Shown: positions 42,768-52,050, counted from the first letter of the stretch. The stretch is DNA of 64,000 nucleotides from Paenibacillus sp. JJ-223 (GCF_927798175.1 NZ_CAKMMP010000002.1:124001-188000); one strand, 5' to 3'. Program-made: numbers and translations. Notes: a model not told the origin generated them from the sequence alone.

Positions 42768-44354
42768 TCACCATCCTTCCTCCGACTCCGGTGACCCGTT
42801 GATATTTGGATTCATTCGCCTCTGATCGACATCAACCTTGGAAGGGCGACGAACCATTTTCCACCACGGCACACGCATCACGATATCCTTCGTATCCGAT
42901 TTATGGTATGGGCTCAATCCGGACAAATACGGAACGCCAAAGGAAGTCATCTGCGTCAGATGCACGGAAATCAGCACAAGCCCGATAACGATGCCATATA
43001 GACCCAGCATACCTGCCAGCAGCATGATCGGAAACCGCAGCAAACGCACCGTGATCGCAAAGTTGAACCGGGGAATCGTAAATGACGCGATACCTGTCAT
43101 CGATACGATAATGACCATGGGTGCAGACACAATGCCGGCCTGAACGGCAGCCTGCCCGATCACGAGCGCGCCCAGGATGCTGACGGCCTGTCCCACCGTT
43201 TTGGGCAGCCTGACCCCCGCTTCGCGCAATGCTTCGAAGGATAGTTCCATAATTAGCGCCTCCACCAGTGCGGGAAAAGGAATGGCTTCCCGGGCAGCGG
43301 CGATGCTCAGAATGAGCGTGGTCGGCAGCATGTCCTGGTGAAACGTCGTGATCGCGATATACAGCGCCGGAAGGAAAAGCGCAATGGCCACGAAAAGGAA
43401 TCGGATCCAGCGGATGAGATTCGAAATGAAGAAGCGTTCGTAATAATCCTCGCTGGCCTGAAGCATCTGCCACATCGTGACCGGCGCGATGAGCGCAAAC
43501 GGCGTTCCGTCCACAAAGATGGCAAATCTCCCCTCCAACAGATTGCCGGCAACCGTGTCCGGACGCTCGGTATAGTGCATTTGCGGGAACGGAGAAAAGG
43601 GATGATCCTCGATCAGTTCTTCGATATATCCGCTTTCGAGGATGCCATCGATTTTGATTTTGTTTAACCTTTCCTTCACATCCTTGATCAGCTTGGGATC
43701 GGCAATGCCTTCCAAATAGGTCAGCACCACATTGGTTTTCGTTTCGGTGCCCATCGTCATGCTCAGCATTTTCAGCGAGGATGTTTTTAATTTGAAACGA
43801 AGCAAGGCCGTGTTCACGCGAAGCGTCTCTGTGAACCCTTCCCTCGGTCCCCTGATGACGGACTCCGTCTGCGGTTCTTCAACGCCGCGGCGAACGCCCC
43901 CCTTTACATTGAACAACCAGCCTTCCTTGCTGCCGTCCACAAGCAGCAACACCGATGACTCCAGAAGCCCGTCAGTGGCTTCCGCCCAGGAATCTACCTT
44001 TTTGATCTGGGTCAATGCGATTCGCGTGTCGTCCAGAGGCGCTTCCGGCTCATTGGTCCGATCTTCCACCAAGCCTCGAATGAGCGGACGCAGCATATGT
44101 TCCTGAATGTCCGAGGAATTGACGATGCCCTCGATGTATACCAGCAATCCTTGCACGTCGGGCGAAATCATGACGTTTCGGAAGACCACGTCCGAGGCAT
44201 CCGAAAAGATCTCTTTAAGCGCCTCCAGATGGCTCTCATGGGTCGCACCGATGGGCTGCCGGACAAAAGGCGGGGCGGGCAATCCCAATGGAATGTGTTT
44301 TTTATTTTGAGAATTGGGGAAAGAAGGTCCTCCCTCCGTTTTGTTTCCAGCCAT
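42768..44354 (-). CDS. Spore germination receptor A subunit (GerAA/GerKA family)
   Basis: 528 residues. Large N-terminal hydrophilic domain followed by several membrane helices (from about 310) and a hydrophilic C-terminus. Signatures include DVQGLLVYIEGIVNSSDIQEHMLRPL, GYIEELIEDHPFSPFPQMHYTERPD, and FPALVEALIMELSFEALREAGVRLP. A subunits oligomerise and probably form the ion channel of the germinosome. GGAGGGACGG lies before the ATG. It is the first gene of the A-C-D-B cluster and, like its family, is expected to be expressed in the forespore, but I could not identify a clear sigma-G promoter. Confidence 0.95.
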   Translation of the reverse strand: MAGNKTEGGPSFPNSQNKKHIPLGLPAPPFVRQPIGATHESHLEALKEIFSDASDVVFRNVMISPDVQGLLVYIEGIVNSSDIQEHMLRPLIRGLVEDRTNEPEAPLDDTRIALTQIKKVDSWAEATDGLLESSVLLLVDGSKEGWLFNVKGGVRRGVEEPQTESVIRGPREGFTETLRVNTALLRFKLKTSSLKMLSMTMGTETKTNVVLTYLEGIADPKLIKDVKERLNKIKIDGILESGYIEELIEDHPFSPFPQMHYTERPDTVAGNLLEGRFAIFVDGTPFALIAPVTMWQMLQASEDYYERFFISNLIRWIRFLFVAIALFLPALYIAITTFHQDMLPTTLILSIAAAREAIPFPALVEALIMELSFEALREAGVRLPKTVGQAVSILGALVIGQAAVQAGIVSAPMVIIVSMTGIASFTIPRFNFAITVRLLRFPIMLLAGMLGLYGIVIGLVLISVHLTQMTSFGVPYLSGLSPYHKSDTKDIVMRVPWWKMVRRPSKVDVDQRRMNPNINGSPESEEGW

Positions 44355-44477
44355 GTACCGTCCCTCCGTTCTCGAATCTATACACGGTAGCTTGTGCCAG
44401 CATAAACGGAATTATGTGTCAATTTTCAAAATGGTGAAATAACAATGCGGTCCATAGGATGTGAACTACAGAAGAAC

Positions 44478-44516
44478 AAATAAAAGGCCACCCGAGTTTG
44501 TGTACTCGGATGACCT
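44478..44516 (-). terminator. Rho-independent terminator of the yclNOPQ-type operon
   Basis: On the minus strand AGGTCATCCGAGT (44516 down) pairs with ACTCGGGTGGCCT across ACACAA and is followed by TTTTATTTG. It lies 55 bases after the binding-protein gene. Confidence 0.85.
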
Positions 44517-44570
44517 CTATGTAAAAACGGTGTAAAGGAAACCTTAATGGGTGGGTCTAAGACAATGGAC

Positions 44571-45563
44571 TCATTGCACGTTGGCATCCACTTCCTTGAT
44601 CATCTCTTGCAAAGATTCGAGCCCGCCGCCGGACAGATACCAGTAGTTTGGATCAAGGTATACGATATGACCTTCCTTGAAGGCATTTGTGTTTTTCACC
44701 AGATCGTTCTCGATGACCTGCTTGGCCGGAACGGCTTCTCCCTGGCCGGAAACGACCGCGCTGCGATCCACGACAAACAAATAATCCGGATTTTTCTCCA
44801 TCACGTATTCAAAGGAAACGCTCTGTCCGTGCGTGGACACCTCAATATTTTCATCGGCAGGTTTGAAGCCGAAGACGTCATGAATTACGCCGAACCGGGA
44901 ACCGGCGCCATATGCGCTCAATTTACCTTCGTTCGTCAGTACGACCAGCGCGTTTTTGCCTGAAGCCTTCACTTTATCGTTCAGCGCTTTAATCGAGGCT
45001 TCGATGGAGGAGATGGCTTCTTCAGCCTCTTTTTCCTTGCCGAAAATTTGACCAAGCGTCGTTACGTTCCCTTTCAGGCTGTTCATGTAATCGGCATTGT
45101 CCACGGCCATGTAGATGGTAGGGGCAATGTCGCTCAATTCCTCATACGAATCCTGCAAACGCCCCGAAATGATGATCAGGTCCGGTTTCAAGGCATTGAC
45201 CGCCTCAAAGTCGGCCTCTTTCAGCCCGCCCACGTTGGCGTATTTGCTCTCATCGTTATATTTGGACAGATACGGGGGAACGCCCTCCTGGGGAACGCCC
45301 GCAACTTCAACGCCCAATTGGTCCAGCGAATCCAGAACTCCGTAATCGAAGACAACGACCTTTTGCGGATTTTTTTTCACGGTCGTCTCGCCCAGCATAT
45401 GTTTGACCACGATCTCTCCATCCGTTTCAGCAGGTGTCGAAGCCTGGGTTTCCGTCCCGGACGCATTCCCCTGTCCCGCATTCTCGGCTGATTTCGCTCC
45501 ACCACATGCCGCCATCACAACAGACAGCGCAAGCAACAACGTGAATAACCATACATTTTTCAT
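44571..45563 (-). CDS. yclQ: Iron-siderophore ABC transporter substrate-binding lipoprotein (YclQ orthologue)
   Basis: 330 residues. Lipoprotein signal with VMAACGG (Cys about 20), then IVVKHMLGETTVKKNPQKVVVFDYGVLDSLDQLGVEVAG and a closing DPNYWYLSGGGLESLQEMIKEV. The whole chain closely matches the Bacillus subtilis petrobactin-binding protein YclQ as I remember it. It would capture ferric catecholate-type siderophore outside the membrane. The ATG at 45563 has AGAGGTG before it and gives a normal signal peptide; the ATG 24 bases upstream does not. It is the last gene of the operon in the YclN-O-P-Q order. Confidence 0.93.
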   Translation of the reverse strand: MKNVWLFTLLLALSVVMAACGGAKSAENAGQGNASGTETQASTPAETDGEIVVKHMLGETTVKKNPQKVVVFDYGVLDSLDQLGVEVAGVPQEGVPPYLSKYNDESKYANVGGLKEADFEAVNALKPDLIIISGRLQDSYEELSDIAPTIYMAVDNADYMNSLKGNVTTLGQIFGKEKEAEEAISSIEASIKALNDKVKASGKNALVVLTNEGKLSAYGAGSRFGVIHDVFGFKPADENIEVSTHGQSVSFEYVMEKNPDYLFVVDRSAVVSGQGEAVPAKQVIENDLVKNTNAFKEGHIVYLDPNYWYLSGGGLESLQEMIKEVDANVQ

Positions 45564-45593
45564 TCGTGAACACCTCTCGCCTTTCATTGTGAA

Positions 45594-46352
45594 TTATGAA
45601 AAATAAACGCAAATTTTACGTCCGTCAATCCATTGCACGGGAATGTGCATATCGTAAACCTCTCTCAACACTTCCGTGTCAATGATGTCTTCGGTCCTGC
45701 CCTCCTGCACAACTCGCCCATCCTTAAGCGCGACGATATGATCCGAATAACAGGAAGCAAAGTTGATGTCGTGAATGACAATGACGACCGTTTTGCCCAG
45801 TTCATCGACCATCCTGCGAAGCACCTTCATAATTTGTACGGAGTGCTTCATGTCCAGATTGTTGAGCGGTTCATCCAGCAGCACGTATTCCGTGTTCTGA
45901 GCGATGACCATCGCAATGTAAGCACGCTGCCGCTGGCCGCCGCTCAGTTCATCCAGATACTTTTTCTGAAACGGCCCCAAATCCATATAATTGATCGCTT
46001 CCTGAATATGCAGCCTATCTTCTGGCGTAAGCCTCCCTTGCGAGTACGGAAAGCGTCCAAAAGCAACCAGATCTTCTACGGTCAGCCGGATATTGATATG
46101 GTTGGATTGCTTCAGCACCGATATTTTTTTGGAAAGCTCCTTGCTTTTCCAGGTCCCGAGCTCGCGCCCCTCAATAAGCACCTGGCCGGAATCCTTCTCA
46201 ATCAATCTCGTAATCATGGATAACAGCGTGCTTTTCCCCGCACCATTCGGGCCGATGAACGAAGTGATCTTGCCTTTGGCGATGTTTATGGAGACATCAT
46301 CCACTACCCGGACTCCGCCGTATTGTTTTGTGACATTTCTGACTTCTATCAC
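45594..46352 (-). CDS. yclP: Iron-siderophore ABC transporter ATP-binding protein (YclP orthologue)
   Basis: 252 residues with Walker A GPNGAGKST, Q-loop VLKQSNH, signature LSGGQRQR, Walker B EYVLLDEPLNNLD and switch His in VIVIHDINF. It has the LNNLD after Walker B typical of siderophore ATPases. Starts at GTG (46352) in a 4-base GTGA overlap with the preceding permease stop, behind AAAGGAG. Confidence 0.95.
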   Translation of the reverse strand: MIEVRNVTKQYGGVRVVDDVSINIAKGKITSFIGPNGAGKSTLLSMITRLIEKDSGQVLIEGRELGTWKSKELSKKISVLKQSNHINIRLTVEDLVAFGRFPYSQGRLTPEDRLHIQEAINYMDLGPFQKKYLDELSGGQRQRAYIAMVIAQNTEYVLLDEPLNNLDMKHSVQIMKVLRRMVDELGKTVVIVIHDINFASCYSDHIVALKDGRVVQEGRTEDIIDTEVLREVYDMHIPVQWIDGRKICVYFS

Positions 46353-47314
46353 GACTTATTCTCCTTTAGCAGCAAATAGATGAAATAGACACCGCCGATA
46401 AAATTGATAATGACGCTCACTGTAGTGGCAAAGGTAAATACTCTTTCAACGATCAGCTGCCCGCCGACCAACGCTACGATCGAGATCATCACGGAGCCCC
46501 ACAGCAGCACGATATGCCTATGGGTTCTGAATACTTGATGGGCCACGTTCGCCACAAGCAGGCCTAGGAACATGATCGGACCGACAAGCGCGGTAGAGAT
46601 GGATACCAGCACCATGACAACCAGCAGCAGACGTTTGACGATCCGAGCATAGTCCACGCCCAAGTTCACTGCATGATCTTTGCCGAGCGACAAGACGTCG
46701 AGGTATTTGTTGAATCGTCTAGCATAAAGTAGAATCAGCACGATCGCCGCCATGGAAATGATCAGCAGATCGGTATTGACGTTATTGAAGCTGGCAAACA
46801 TTTTGCCCTGCAGCACCAAAAACTCATTGGGATCGATCAAGACTTCCATGAATGTGGACATGCTCTGAAACAACGTGCCGAGAATCAAACCTACCAACAG
46901 CAGCAGGTAGATGTTTCGCCCTCTCTCCCTGCGGAACATGAACTGATGCAGCAGCAGGGAGAACAGCACCATCAGTGCAACCGATACGGCAAAGTTGATA
47001 TTTTGGTTGATGAAGCTGATATGTGCACTGCCAAACACAAATACCGCAAAGGTTTGGAACAGCATATACAGCGAGTCCAGACCCATAATGCCCGGTGTAA
47101 GAATGCGATTGTTCGTGATCGTCTGAAAGATGACCGTGGAGTAGGCAATGCACGCCCCGGTGAGCGCGATCGCCAATATTTTTTTCCCTCTCCGAGGCAA
47201 GATGTAATCCCAGTTCCCGCCTGCCTGGATGGTCATAAACACCGCAACCAGAATGACTGCTGCCGCGACCAGCAAAATAAACTTCCACGTGTTAGCCGTA
47301 AATTTCATGTTCAT
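46349..47314 (-). CDS. yclO: Iron-siderophore ABC transporter permease (YclO orthologue)
   Basis: 321 residues with about nine hydrophobic segments and the FecCD-type motif around GPIMFLGLLVANVAHQVF (about 245). It pairs with the YclN-type permease to form the membrane channel. The ATG at 47314 overlaps the upstream permease stop as ATGA; an in-frame ATG two codons later is possible. Confidence 0.94.
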   Translation of the reverse strand: MNMKFTANTWKFILLVAAAVILVAVFMTIQAGGNWDYILPRRGKKILAIALTGACIAYSTVIFQTITNNRILTPGIMGLDSLYMLFQTFAVFVFGSAHISFINQNINFAVSVALMVLFSLLLHQFMFRRERGRNIYLLLLVGLILGTLFQSMSTFMEVLIDPNEFLVLQGKMFASFNNVNTDLLIISMAAIVLILLYARRFNKYLDVLSLGKDHAVNLGVDYARIVKRLLLVVMVLVSISTALVGPIMFLGLLVANVAHQVFRTHRHIVLLWGSVMISIVALVGGQLIVERVFTFATTVSVIINFIGGVYFIYLLLKENKS

Positions 47315-48264
47315 GATGCATACGCCTTTCTTCGAAGCAGCAAATACAGGAACAATACGCTGCCGACCACGCCTACCGTCAGACTGATGGACAGCTGATA
47401 CGGATAAATGACGAGTTGTCCCAGAATGTCGCAGACCAGCACAAAAATGGCGCCAAGCACCGCCGTATGCGGCAAAGTACTGCGGAGATTGTCCCCCTTG
47501 TACAGGGTGACGATGTTCGGCACGACCAGCCCCAAAAACGGAATCGTTCCTACCGTGATGATCACGACAGCCGACACCATCGCAACCAGAATGAGTCCGA
47601 TATTCACAACTCTCCGATAAGCAAGCCCCAGATTGGTGGCGAAATCTTCTCCCATGCCCGCCAGCGTAAACCGGTTGGCAAACAGGTAGACGATCACCAG
47701 CAGCGGGATGCTGATATAAATCAACTCATACCGGCCTTTCATGATGGTCGAGAAATCTCCCTGCAGCCAAGAGGAGATATTCTGGATGAGATCATTTTTA
47801 TAAGCAAAAAACGTCGTGATCGAGCTCATGATATTCCCGAACATCAGGCCCAGAAGCGCAATGTAGACGGTATCCTTGAATTTGACCCGCTCCAGAATAC
47901 GCATGAAAATGAAGGTGCCCGCCAAGGCAAAAACAAAGGCCACCAACATTTTTTGCAAAGGAGAAGCGCCCGGGAACCACATCAACGTGACGAGAATGCC
48001 GAGCCGTGCCGAATCCATCGTTCCCGCCGTCGTAGGCGAGACGAACCGGTTCCGTGTGAGCTGCTGCATAATCAGTCCGATGACGCTCATGCTGACCCCG
48101 GCGACAAGGATGCTGATCAGGCGCGGAATCCGACTGACCTGCAGCACTTGCAGCTGTACAGCATTCAGGTCAAATAAATCCCAAGGCGCAATATCTGAAT
48201 TGCCGATAAATATGTACGCGAAAGACAAAACCAGCAGTATGACCAGCATGTACCTCAACTTCAT
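47311..48264 (-). CDS. yclN: Iron-siderophore ABC transporter permease (YclN orthologue)
   Basis: 317 residues, FecCD-type permease with GTIPFLGLVVPNIVTLYKGDN (about 230) and a first helix YMLVILLVLSFAYIFIG. The ATG at 48264 follows GAGGGG and starts the protein directly before its first helix; the ORF could extend upstream to 48405 but that part overlaps the promoter and Fur box and was rejected. First gene of the operon. Confidence 0.93.
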   Translation of the reverse strand: MKLRYMLVILLVLSFAYIFIGNSDIAPWDLFDLNAVQLQVLQVSRIPRLISILVAGVSMSVIGLIMQQLTRNRFVSPTTAGTMDSARLGILVTLMWFPGASPLQKMLVAFVFALAGTFIFMRILERVKFKDTVYIALLGLMFGNIMSSITTFFAYKNDLIQNISSWLQGDFSTIMKGRYELIYISIPLLVIVYLFANRFTLAGMGEDFATNLGLAYRRVVNIGLILVAMVSAVVIITVGTIPFLGLVVPNIVTLYKGDNLRSTLPHTAVLGAIFVLVCDILGQLVIYPYQLSISLTVGVVGSVLFLYLLLRRKAYAS

Positions 48265-48345
48265 CTCTCTTACAGACCCCTCGCTTATAGCCGTAAAACG
48301 GAAGTACCCCTTCTTGCAGCCAATTTTCATCTGTTTGATTCTTAT

Positions 48346-48405
48346 GATAATGATATTCATTATCGACATTGTGATTATATTAATTTTTATTAAATTGATT
48401 GTCAA
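48346..48405 (-). promoter_or_regulatory. Promoter and Fur box of the yclNOPQ operon
   Basis: GATAATGATATTCATTATC (48346-48364) matches the 19-bp Fur consensus at all but one position. On the minus strand it lies just after TTGACA (48405-48400) and a -10 at 48379-48374 (TATAAT, 20-base spacer) or 48382-48377 (TAATAT, 17-base spacer). Fur binding here would cover the transcription start. Confidence 0.92.
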
Positions 48406-48440
48406 CCCACTTCATCGTCCTGAACAGGTTGGAAATTGCG

Positions 48441-48478
48441 CAAAAAAAAGAAAACAACCTGCCGAAGCAGGTTGTTTT
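48441..48478 (-). terminator. Rho-independent terminator of the BlaI-M56-DoxX operon
   Basis: AAAACAACCTGC/GCAGGTTGTTTT stem with a CGAA tetraloop (48451-48478), followed on the minus strand by CTTTTTTTT. It ends the DoxX transcript. Confidence 0.92.
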
Positions 48479-48526
48479 CTGCCATATCCTGTACGTTTCA
48501 CTCCATATACGCTTCAAACTAAAACA

Positions 48527-48931
48527 TCAACGGTGTCCTGAACCGGACTGCCTTGAGAAAAGCTGGTCCAGCGCAAGAAATCGGCTGCCTGTGAATAACA
48601 AGGCAAGCGAACTTGCCAGCAGCGTATATTCCAGCTCCGTTCCGCCCAGAAACGGCGCATCCGCCTTGGCCATGATCAATGCTCCGGCCGTTACGGCAAT
48701 GAACAGCGCAGCAAATACGCGGGTGCCCAGGCCTAGAATCACGGCTGCTCCGCCTGCGAGTTCAATGATGGCCACAACGGAGGCAAGGTATCCAGGAACG
48801 CCAAGACTTTCGAAGAAGCCTACCGTATTGCTGATACCGCCTTCGAACTTGCTCCAGCCATGCAATGCAAAGACCGCTCCTATGGCGATCCTCAGAAAAA
48901 ACAATCCGATTTCCACACTTCTACTATTCAA
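48527..48931 (-). CDS. DoxX-family membrane protein
   Basis: 134 residues with four membrane helices: IGLFFLRIAIGAVFALHGWSKF, VVAIIELAGGAAVILGLG, FAALFIAVTAGALIM and LLASSLALLFTG. The RIAIGAVFALHGWSKF segment and the glycine pattern are typical of DoxX/DoxD proteins, which are linked to redox balance and thiosulfate or sulfur metabolism in different bacteria. The start is TTG at 48931, which is unusual, behind AAGGAGGAAG. It is 46 bases after the M56 gene and probably part of the BlaI-controlled operon. The partner protein is unknown. Confidence 0.87.
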   Translation of the reverse strand: MNSRSVEIGLFFLRIAIGAVFALHGWSKFEGGISNTVGFFESLGVPGYLASVVAIIELAGGAAVILGLGTRVFAALFIAVTAGALIMAKADAPFLGGTELEYTLLASSLALLFTGSRFLALDQLFSRQSGSGHR

Positions 48932-48977
48932 GTTTCATCTTCCTCCTTCCATTCGGGGTGGGCTGAACCGGAAATGG

Positions 48978-49838
48978 TCAGCCAATCGACCACACAAACA
49001 GGACCGATAACATAAGAATGGCGGTCGCGGACACCAGTACCGCAAATCGCGGCAGCGTTAGCGCAACCTCCTGTTCGGGATCGAGCAGCCTCGAAATTCG
49101 AACGTTCACCGATACATCGGCAAACGACGATTGTACCGACATGTCTCTGACTCGCCATGACTCGGGACAGGCACGTATCAATTTGAGCAGCGCGCTCCCA
49201 ATGCCGGCAACGTTCCCGGTGCGCCTGATCGCTTCGTTATCCGCCAATATTTCCCGGACGATGCCGTAATGTTTCGCGACATGCTTCAAAACGGGAAGAT
49301 AAGGCATCATGCTGGCAAATACGGTCAGCAGCGTCGTTTTGAGCGGGTCGCGATGCCAGAGATGATGAAGCTCATGATAAACGACTGCCTCCTCTTCATC
49401 GTTATCCAGCATGTTCAGAAGGCCTGTCGACAAAACGATGCGCGGCCTCCACAGCCCGATAGTGAACGCGAGCGGAGCCTTTTCGGCCACTACGATAAAT
49501 CCGGTCTGCCCCACATGTTCGTATTTGGTTTGCAGGCTGCGTGACCATCCTTTATCCTCGATCCTCCATAACCTTTTCATCGCTGCCCGTGTCTTCATCA
49601 ACCGATGAACCAAAAGCCACCCCGTGCCCGCAAATGTTATGATCGCCAATCCGACAAGCACATGGCCCACCCATGTCCAACCCATTCGGCTCATCCAATG
49701 ATTGCACAGCCAGAGCAGGTTAAACGGCATGTCCCATCCAAACATTTTGTACAGCAGGTACATCGACATCTGAAGGAACACAAGCAGTGGAATGCCGAGC
49801 CCAACGGCGAACAGCAGCTTCGAACGCGCCGCCCACAT
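48978..49838 (-). CDS. Short BlaR1/MecR1-like M56 membrane metalloprotease without a sensor domain
   Basis: 286 residues. Three N-terminal membrane helices and a cytoplasmic zinc-protease domain with HELHH (about 155) and the second metal-ligand region REILADNEAI (about 196), followed by a final membrane helix (about 266-285). BlaR1/MecR1 are about 590 residues with an extracellular penicillin-binding sensor; that domain is missing here. M56 proteases of this type cleave the cognate BlaI repressor. The gene starts one base after the blaI-like stop. What it senses is unknown. Confidence 0.88.
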   Translation of the reverse strand: MWAARSKLLFAVGLGIPLLVFLQMSMYLLYKMFGWDMPFNLLWLCNHWMSRMGWTWVGHVLVGLAIITFAGTGWLLVHRLMKTRAAMKRLWRIEDKGWSRSLQTKYEHVGQTGFIVVAEKAPLAFTIGLWRPRIVLSTGLLNMLDNDEEEAVVYHELHHLWHRDPLKTTLLTVFASMMPYLPVLKHVAKHYGIVREILADNEAIRRTGNVAGIGSALLKLIRACPESWRVRDMSVQSSFADVSVNVRISRLLDPEQEVALTLPRFAVLVSATAILMLSVLFVWSIG

Positions 49839-49839
49839 G

Positions 49840-50256
49840 TCAGTTGTTCTCCTTTTTCCACTCTTTGATCTTCTGTTCCAGCCGTTCGATCAAGCTTGCA
49901 TCCACATCCTCCAACGCATCCAGCATATGGTTTACGGCCAAGGCCCCGAACTCGTCGACCAGTTCATGCGAAAGCTCCTTCGATTGGTCATTCATGAACT
50001 GTTCCTTGCTCTGCACCGGATGGTACAGCGAAGTTCTGCCTTTCTGCGATTTGCTGAGCAATCCCTTGTCCACAAGCCGGTTCATCACCGTCATGACCGT
50101 GTTGAAGTTGACGTCCCGATCCTGTTCAAGCGCCGTTTGCACCTCACGGATACTGCTGCCAGGGCGACTCCACAGCACATCCATGATTTTGGCCTCCAGT
50201 GGACCAAAGAAACGATTCAATCCACGTTCTCCCACTTTGAAATTGAGTATTTTCAT
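49840..50256 (-). CDS. BlaI/MecI/CopY-family transcriptional repressor
   Basis: 138 residues. A winged-helix N-terminal domain (FGPLEAKIMDVLWSRPGSSIREVQTAL...NFNTVMTVMNRLVDKGLL) and a helical dimerisation domain. It has the family pattern but the M56 cleavage site (Asn-Phe in BlaI) is not obvious; AVNHMLDAL is near the expected place. A dyad ACTACCCATTGTAGT just upstream is a candidate operator. The repressor, protease and DoxX genes form one operon. Target genes beyond its own operon are not known. Confidence 0.92.
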   Translation of the reverse strand: MKILNFKVGERGLNRFFGPLEAKIMDVLWSRPGSSIREVQTALEQDRDVNFNTVMTVMNRLVDKGLLSKSQKGRTSLYHPVQSKEQFMNDQSKELSHELVDEFGALAVNHMLDALEDVDASLIERLEQKIKEWKKENN

Positions 50257-50273
50257 GATCCGACACCCCTCAC

Positions 50274-50288
50274 ACTACCCATTGTAGT
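50274..50288. promoter_or_regulatory. Candidate BlaI-type operator
   Basis: ACTAC-CCATT-GTAGT inverted repeat, 18 bases upstream of the blaI-like start. It resembles the TAC/GTA-containing dyads bound by BlaI and MecI. Autoregulation is inferred. Confidence 0.6.
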
Positions 50289-50403
50289 TTCGTATAGCAG
50301 GAAGTCAACCTTTATATCACGAGTTGGTTGTGATTATTTTGAAAAATGCAGTAATTCCTTCCATTCCTCTGGCGCAAAAAATACGGCGCTCAGTTCGTAA
50401 GAT

Positions 50404-50442
50404 AAAAAAAAGCAAATGCCGCCTTTTAAAGCGGCATTTGCT
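50404..50442 (-). terminator. Rho-independent terminator of katA
   Basis: AGCAAATGCCGC (50411-50422) pairs with GCGGCATTTGCT (50431-50442) around CTTTTAAA. On the minus strand a run of T follows (50410-50404). It lies 47 bases after the catalase stop. Confidence 0.9.
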
Positions 50443-50488
50443 TCATTCCATCCCCTTTAGGGATCGTGATCATTATAGGTAGGCTCGA

Positions 50489-51952
50489 TTAATCTTGTTG
50501 CCCTGTCGGCATATGGGCGGAAATATCTACGCCAAGCCCATGGGCAAGTCGACCACCCAATTGCGCGTCCGCCCGGAAGAAATGACACAGTGCACGCATC
50601 TGGATCTGCACAGGAACTCCCTTAAGGTCATTTACAAGATTGCTCAAGAGATTCTGTTGCTCTTGTGGCGTATACGAACGGAACAGCTCGCCAGCTTGTG
50701 TGTAATCATCCGTCTTTTCAATCCGTTCCCGAGTCACGTTCCCTTGCAGCGGCGCCTCGCTATCCCGATACGCCGGATCTTCCTTCGGAGTATCTTCATA
50801 GCTGTTCGGCTCGTAGTTTACCGGAGACGGGTTCTGGTTCACGTTCATCAGACCGTCGCGCTGGTAATTGCGAACCGGAGCGTAGGGGCAATTCACCGGA
50901 ATTTGCATATAATTCGGTCCCAATCTGTGCCGCTGCGTATCCGGATAAGAAAACAGGCGGCCCTGCAGCAATTTGTCTTCGGAAGGTTCGATTCCCGGAA
51001 CCACCACGCTTGGAGAAAATGCAGCCTGCTCCACTTCGGCAAAGAAATTTTGCGGATTGCGATTCAAGGTCATCGTTCCTACGGGACGGAACGGGATGAC
51101 ATCCTCCGGCCATGTTTTAGTCGGGTCCAACGGGTCAAAGGCGAAATTGTCCATCTGCTCCGGCGTCAACAGCTGCACCATGAGCCTCCACTGAGGGAAG
51201 TCGCCATTTTTGATGTGATCGTACAGGTCGCGGGTCGCATGGTTGAAATCCTGCCCCTGCACTTGCGCGGCCTCTTCACGGGAGAACGTGCGAACGCCTT
51301 GCAACGACTCCCATTTGTATTTGACATAATGAACCTTGCCCTCTGCGTTGATCCATTTGAAGGCATGCACGCTGAATCCGTCCATTTGCCGGTAGTTGGC
51401 CGGCGTGCCGAGATCGGAGAATAACCAGGTAAGCATATGCGTGGATTCGGGCGATAGCGTCATGAAGTCCCAATACCGGGACGGGTCCTGGATGTTCGTA
51501 TCCGGGGCCGGCTTAAGCGAATGGACCATATCGGGGAACTTTATCGCATCCCGGATGAAGAACACCGGCAAGTGATTGCCCACGATGTCGTAGTTCCCTT
51601 CCTTCGTATACAACTTCACGGCAAAACCGCGCGGGTCACGCGCCGTCTCCGGCGAACCCGTGCCATGGATGACCGTGGAGAAACGAACCAGCACCGGTGT
51701 CTCGGTACCCGGCTCCTGCAGGAAATCCGCCTTCGTGAATTCCTTCATGCTCTCTTCCAGCCTGAATACGCCATGGGCTCCTGCACCTCTGGCATGCACG
51801 ACGCGTTCCGGAATCCGCTCCCGGTCAAAGTGAGCAATTTTCTCGATCAGGTGGTAATCCTCCAACAATGTGGGGCCCCTTCTCCCTGCGGTGCGCGAGT
51901 TTTGGTTGTCTCCTACCGGTGCGCCTTGGTTGGTGGTCAAACGTTCTGTCAT
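50489..51952 (-). CDS. katA: Monofunctional heme catalase KatA
   Basis: 487 residues. Breaks down hydrogen peroxide. The catalytic His lies in RVVHARGAGAHGVF (about 50-63), the Asn in YDIVGNHLPVFF, and the heme-ligand Tyr in RLFSYPDTQRHRLG (about 334-347). Length is that of small-subunit (clade 3) catalases. The gene sits downstream of the perR-regulator block on the same strand and has an inverted repeat TTAGACTAGATCTAA (52051-52065) upstream that could be a PerR site. AGGAGGAGCATGATATG precedes the start. Confidence 0.96.
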   Translation of the reverse strand: MTERLTTNQGAPVGDNQNSRTAGRRGPTLLEDYHLIEKIAHFDRERIPERVVHARGAGAHGVFRLEESMKEFTKADFLQEPGTETPVLVRFSTVIHGTGSPETARDPRGFAVKLYTKEGNYDIVGNHLPVFFIRDAIKFPDMVHSLKPAPDTNIQDPSRYWDFMTLSPESTHMLTWLFSDLGTPANYRQMDGFSVHAFKWINAEGKVHYVKYKWESLQGVRTFSREEAAQVQGQDFNHATRDLYDHIKNGDFPQWRLMVQLLTPEQMDNFAFDPLDPTKTWPEDVIPFRPVGTMTLNRNPQNFFAEVEQAAFSPSVVVPGIEPSEDKLLQGRLFSYPDTQRHRLGPNYMQIPVNCPYAPVRNYQRDGLMNVNQNPSPVNYEPNSYEDTPKEDPAYRDSEAPLQGNVTRERIEKTDDYTQAGELFRSYTPQEQQNLLSNLVNDLKGVPVQIQMRALCHFFRADAQLGGRLAHGLGVDISAHMPTGQQD

Positions 51953-52050
51953 ATCATGCTCCTCCTTATTCAGTCATTATCATGTGGGGTATGCCACGCC
52001 ATGGGTGTATATCAAATTCATATGCAAATGGGTCGCATTTGAATGTACAT

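Noticed and set aside
48978..50256. Beta-lactam resistance operon (blaI-blaR1-blaZ)
   Set aside because: The protease lacks the penicillin-binding sensor domain and no beta-lactamase gene is nearby.
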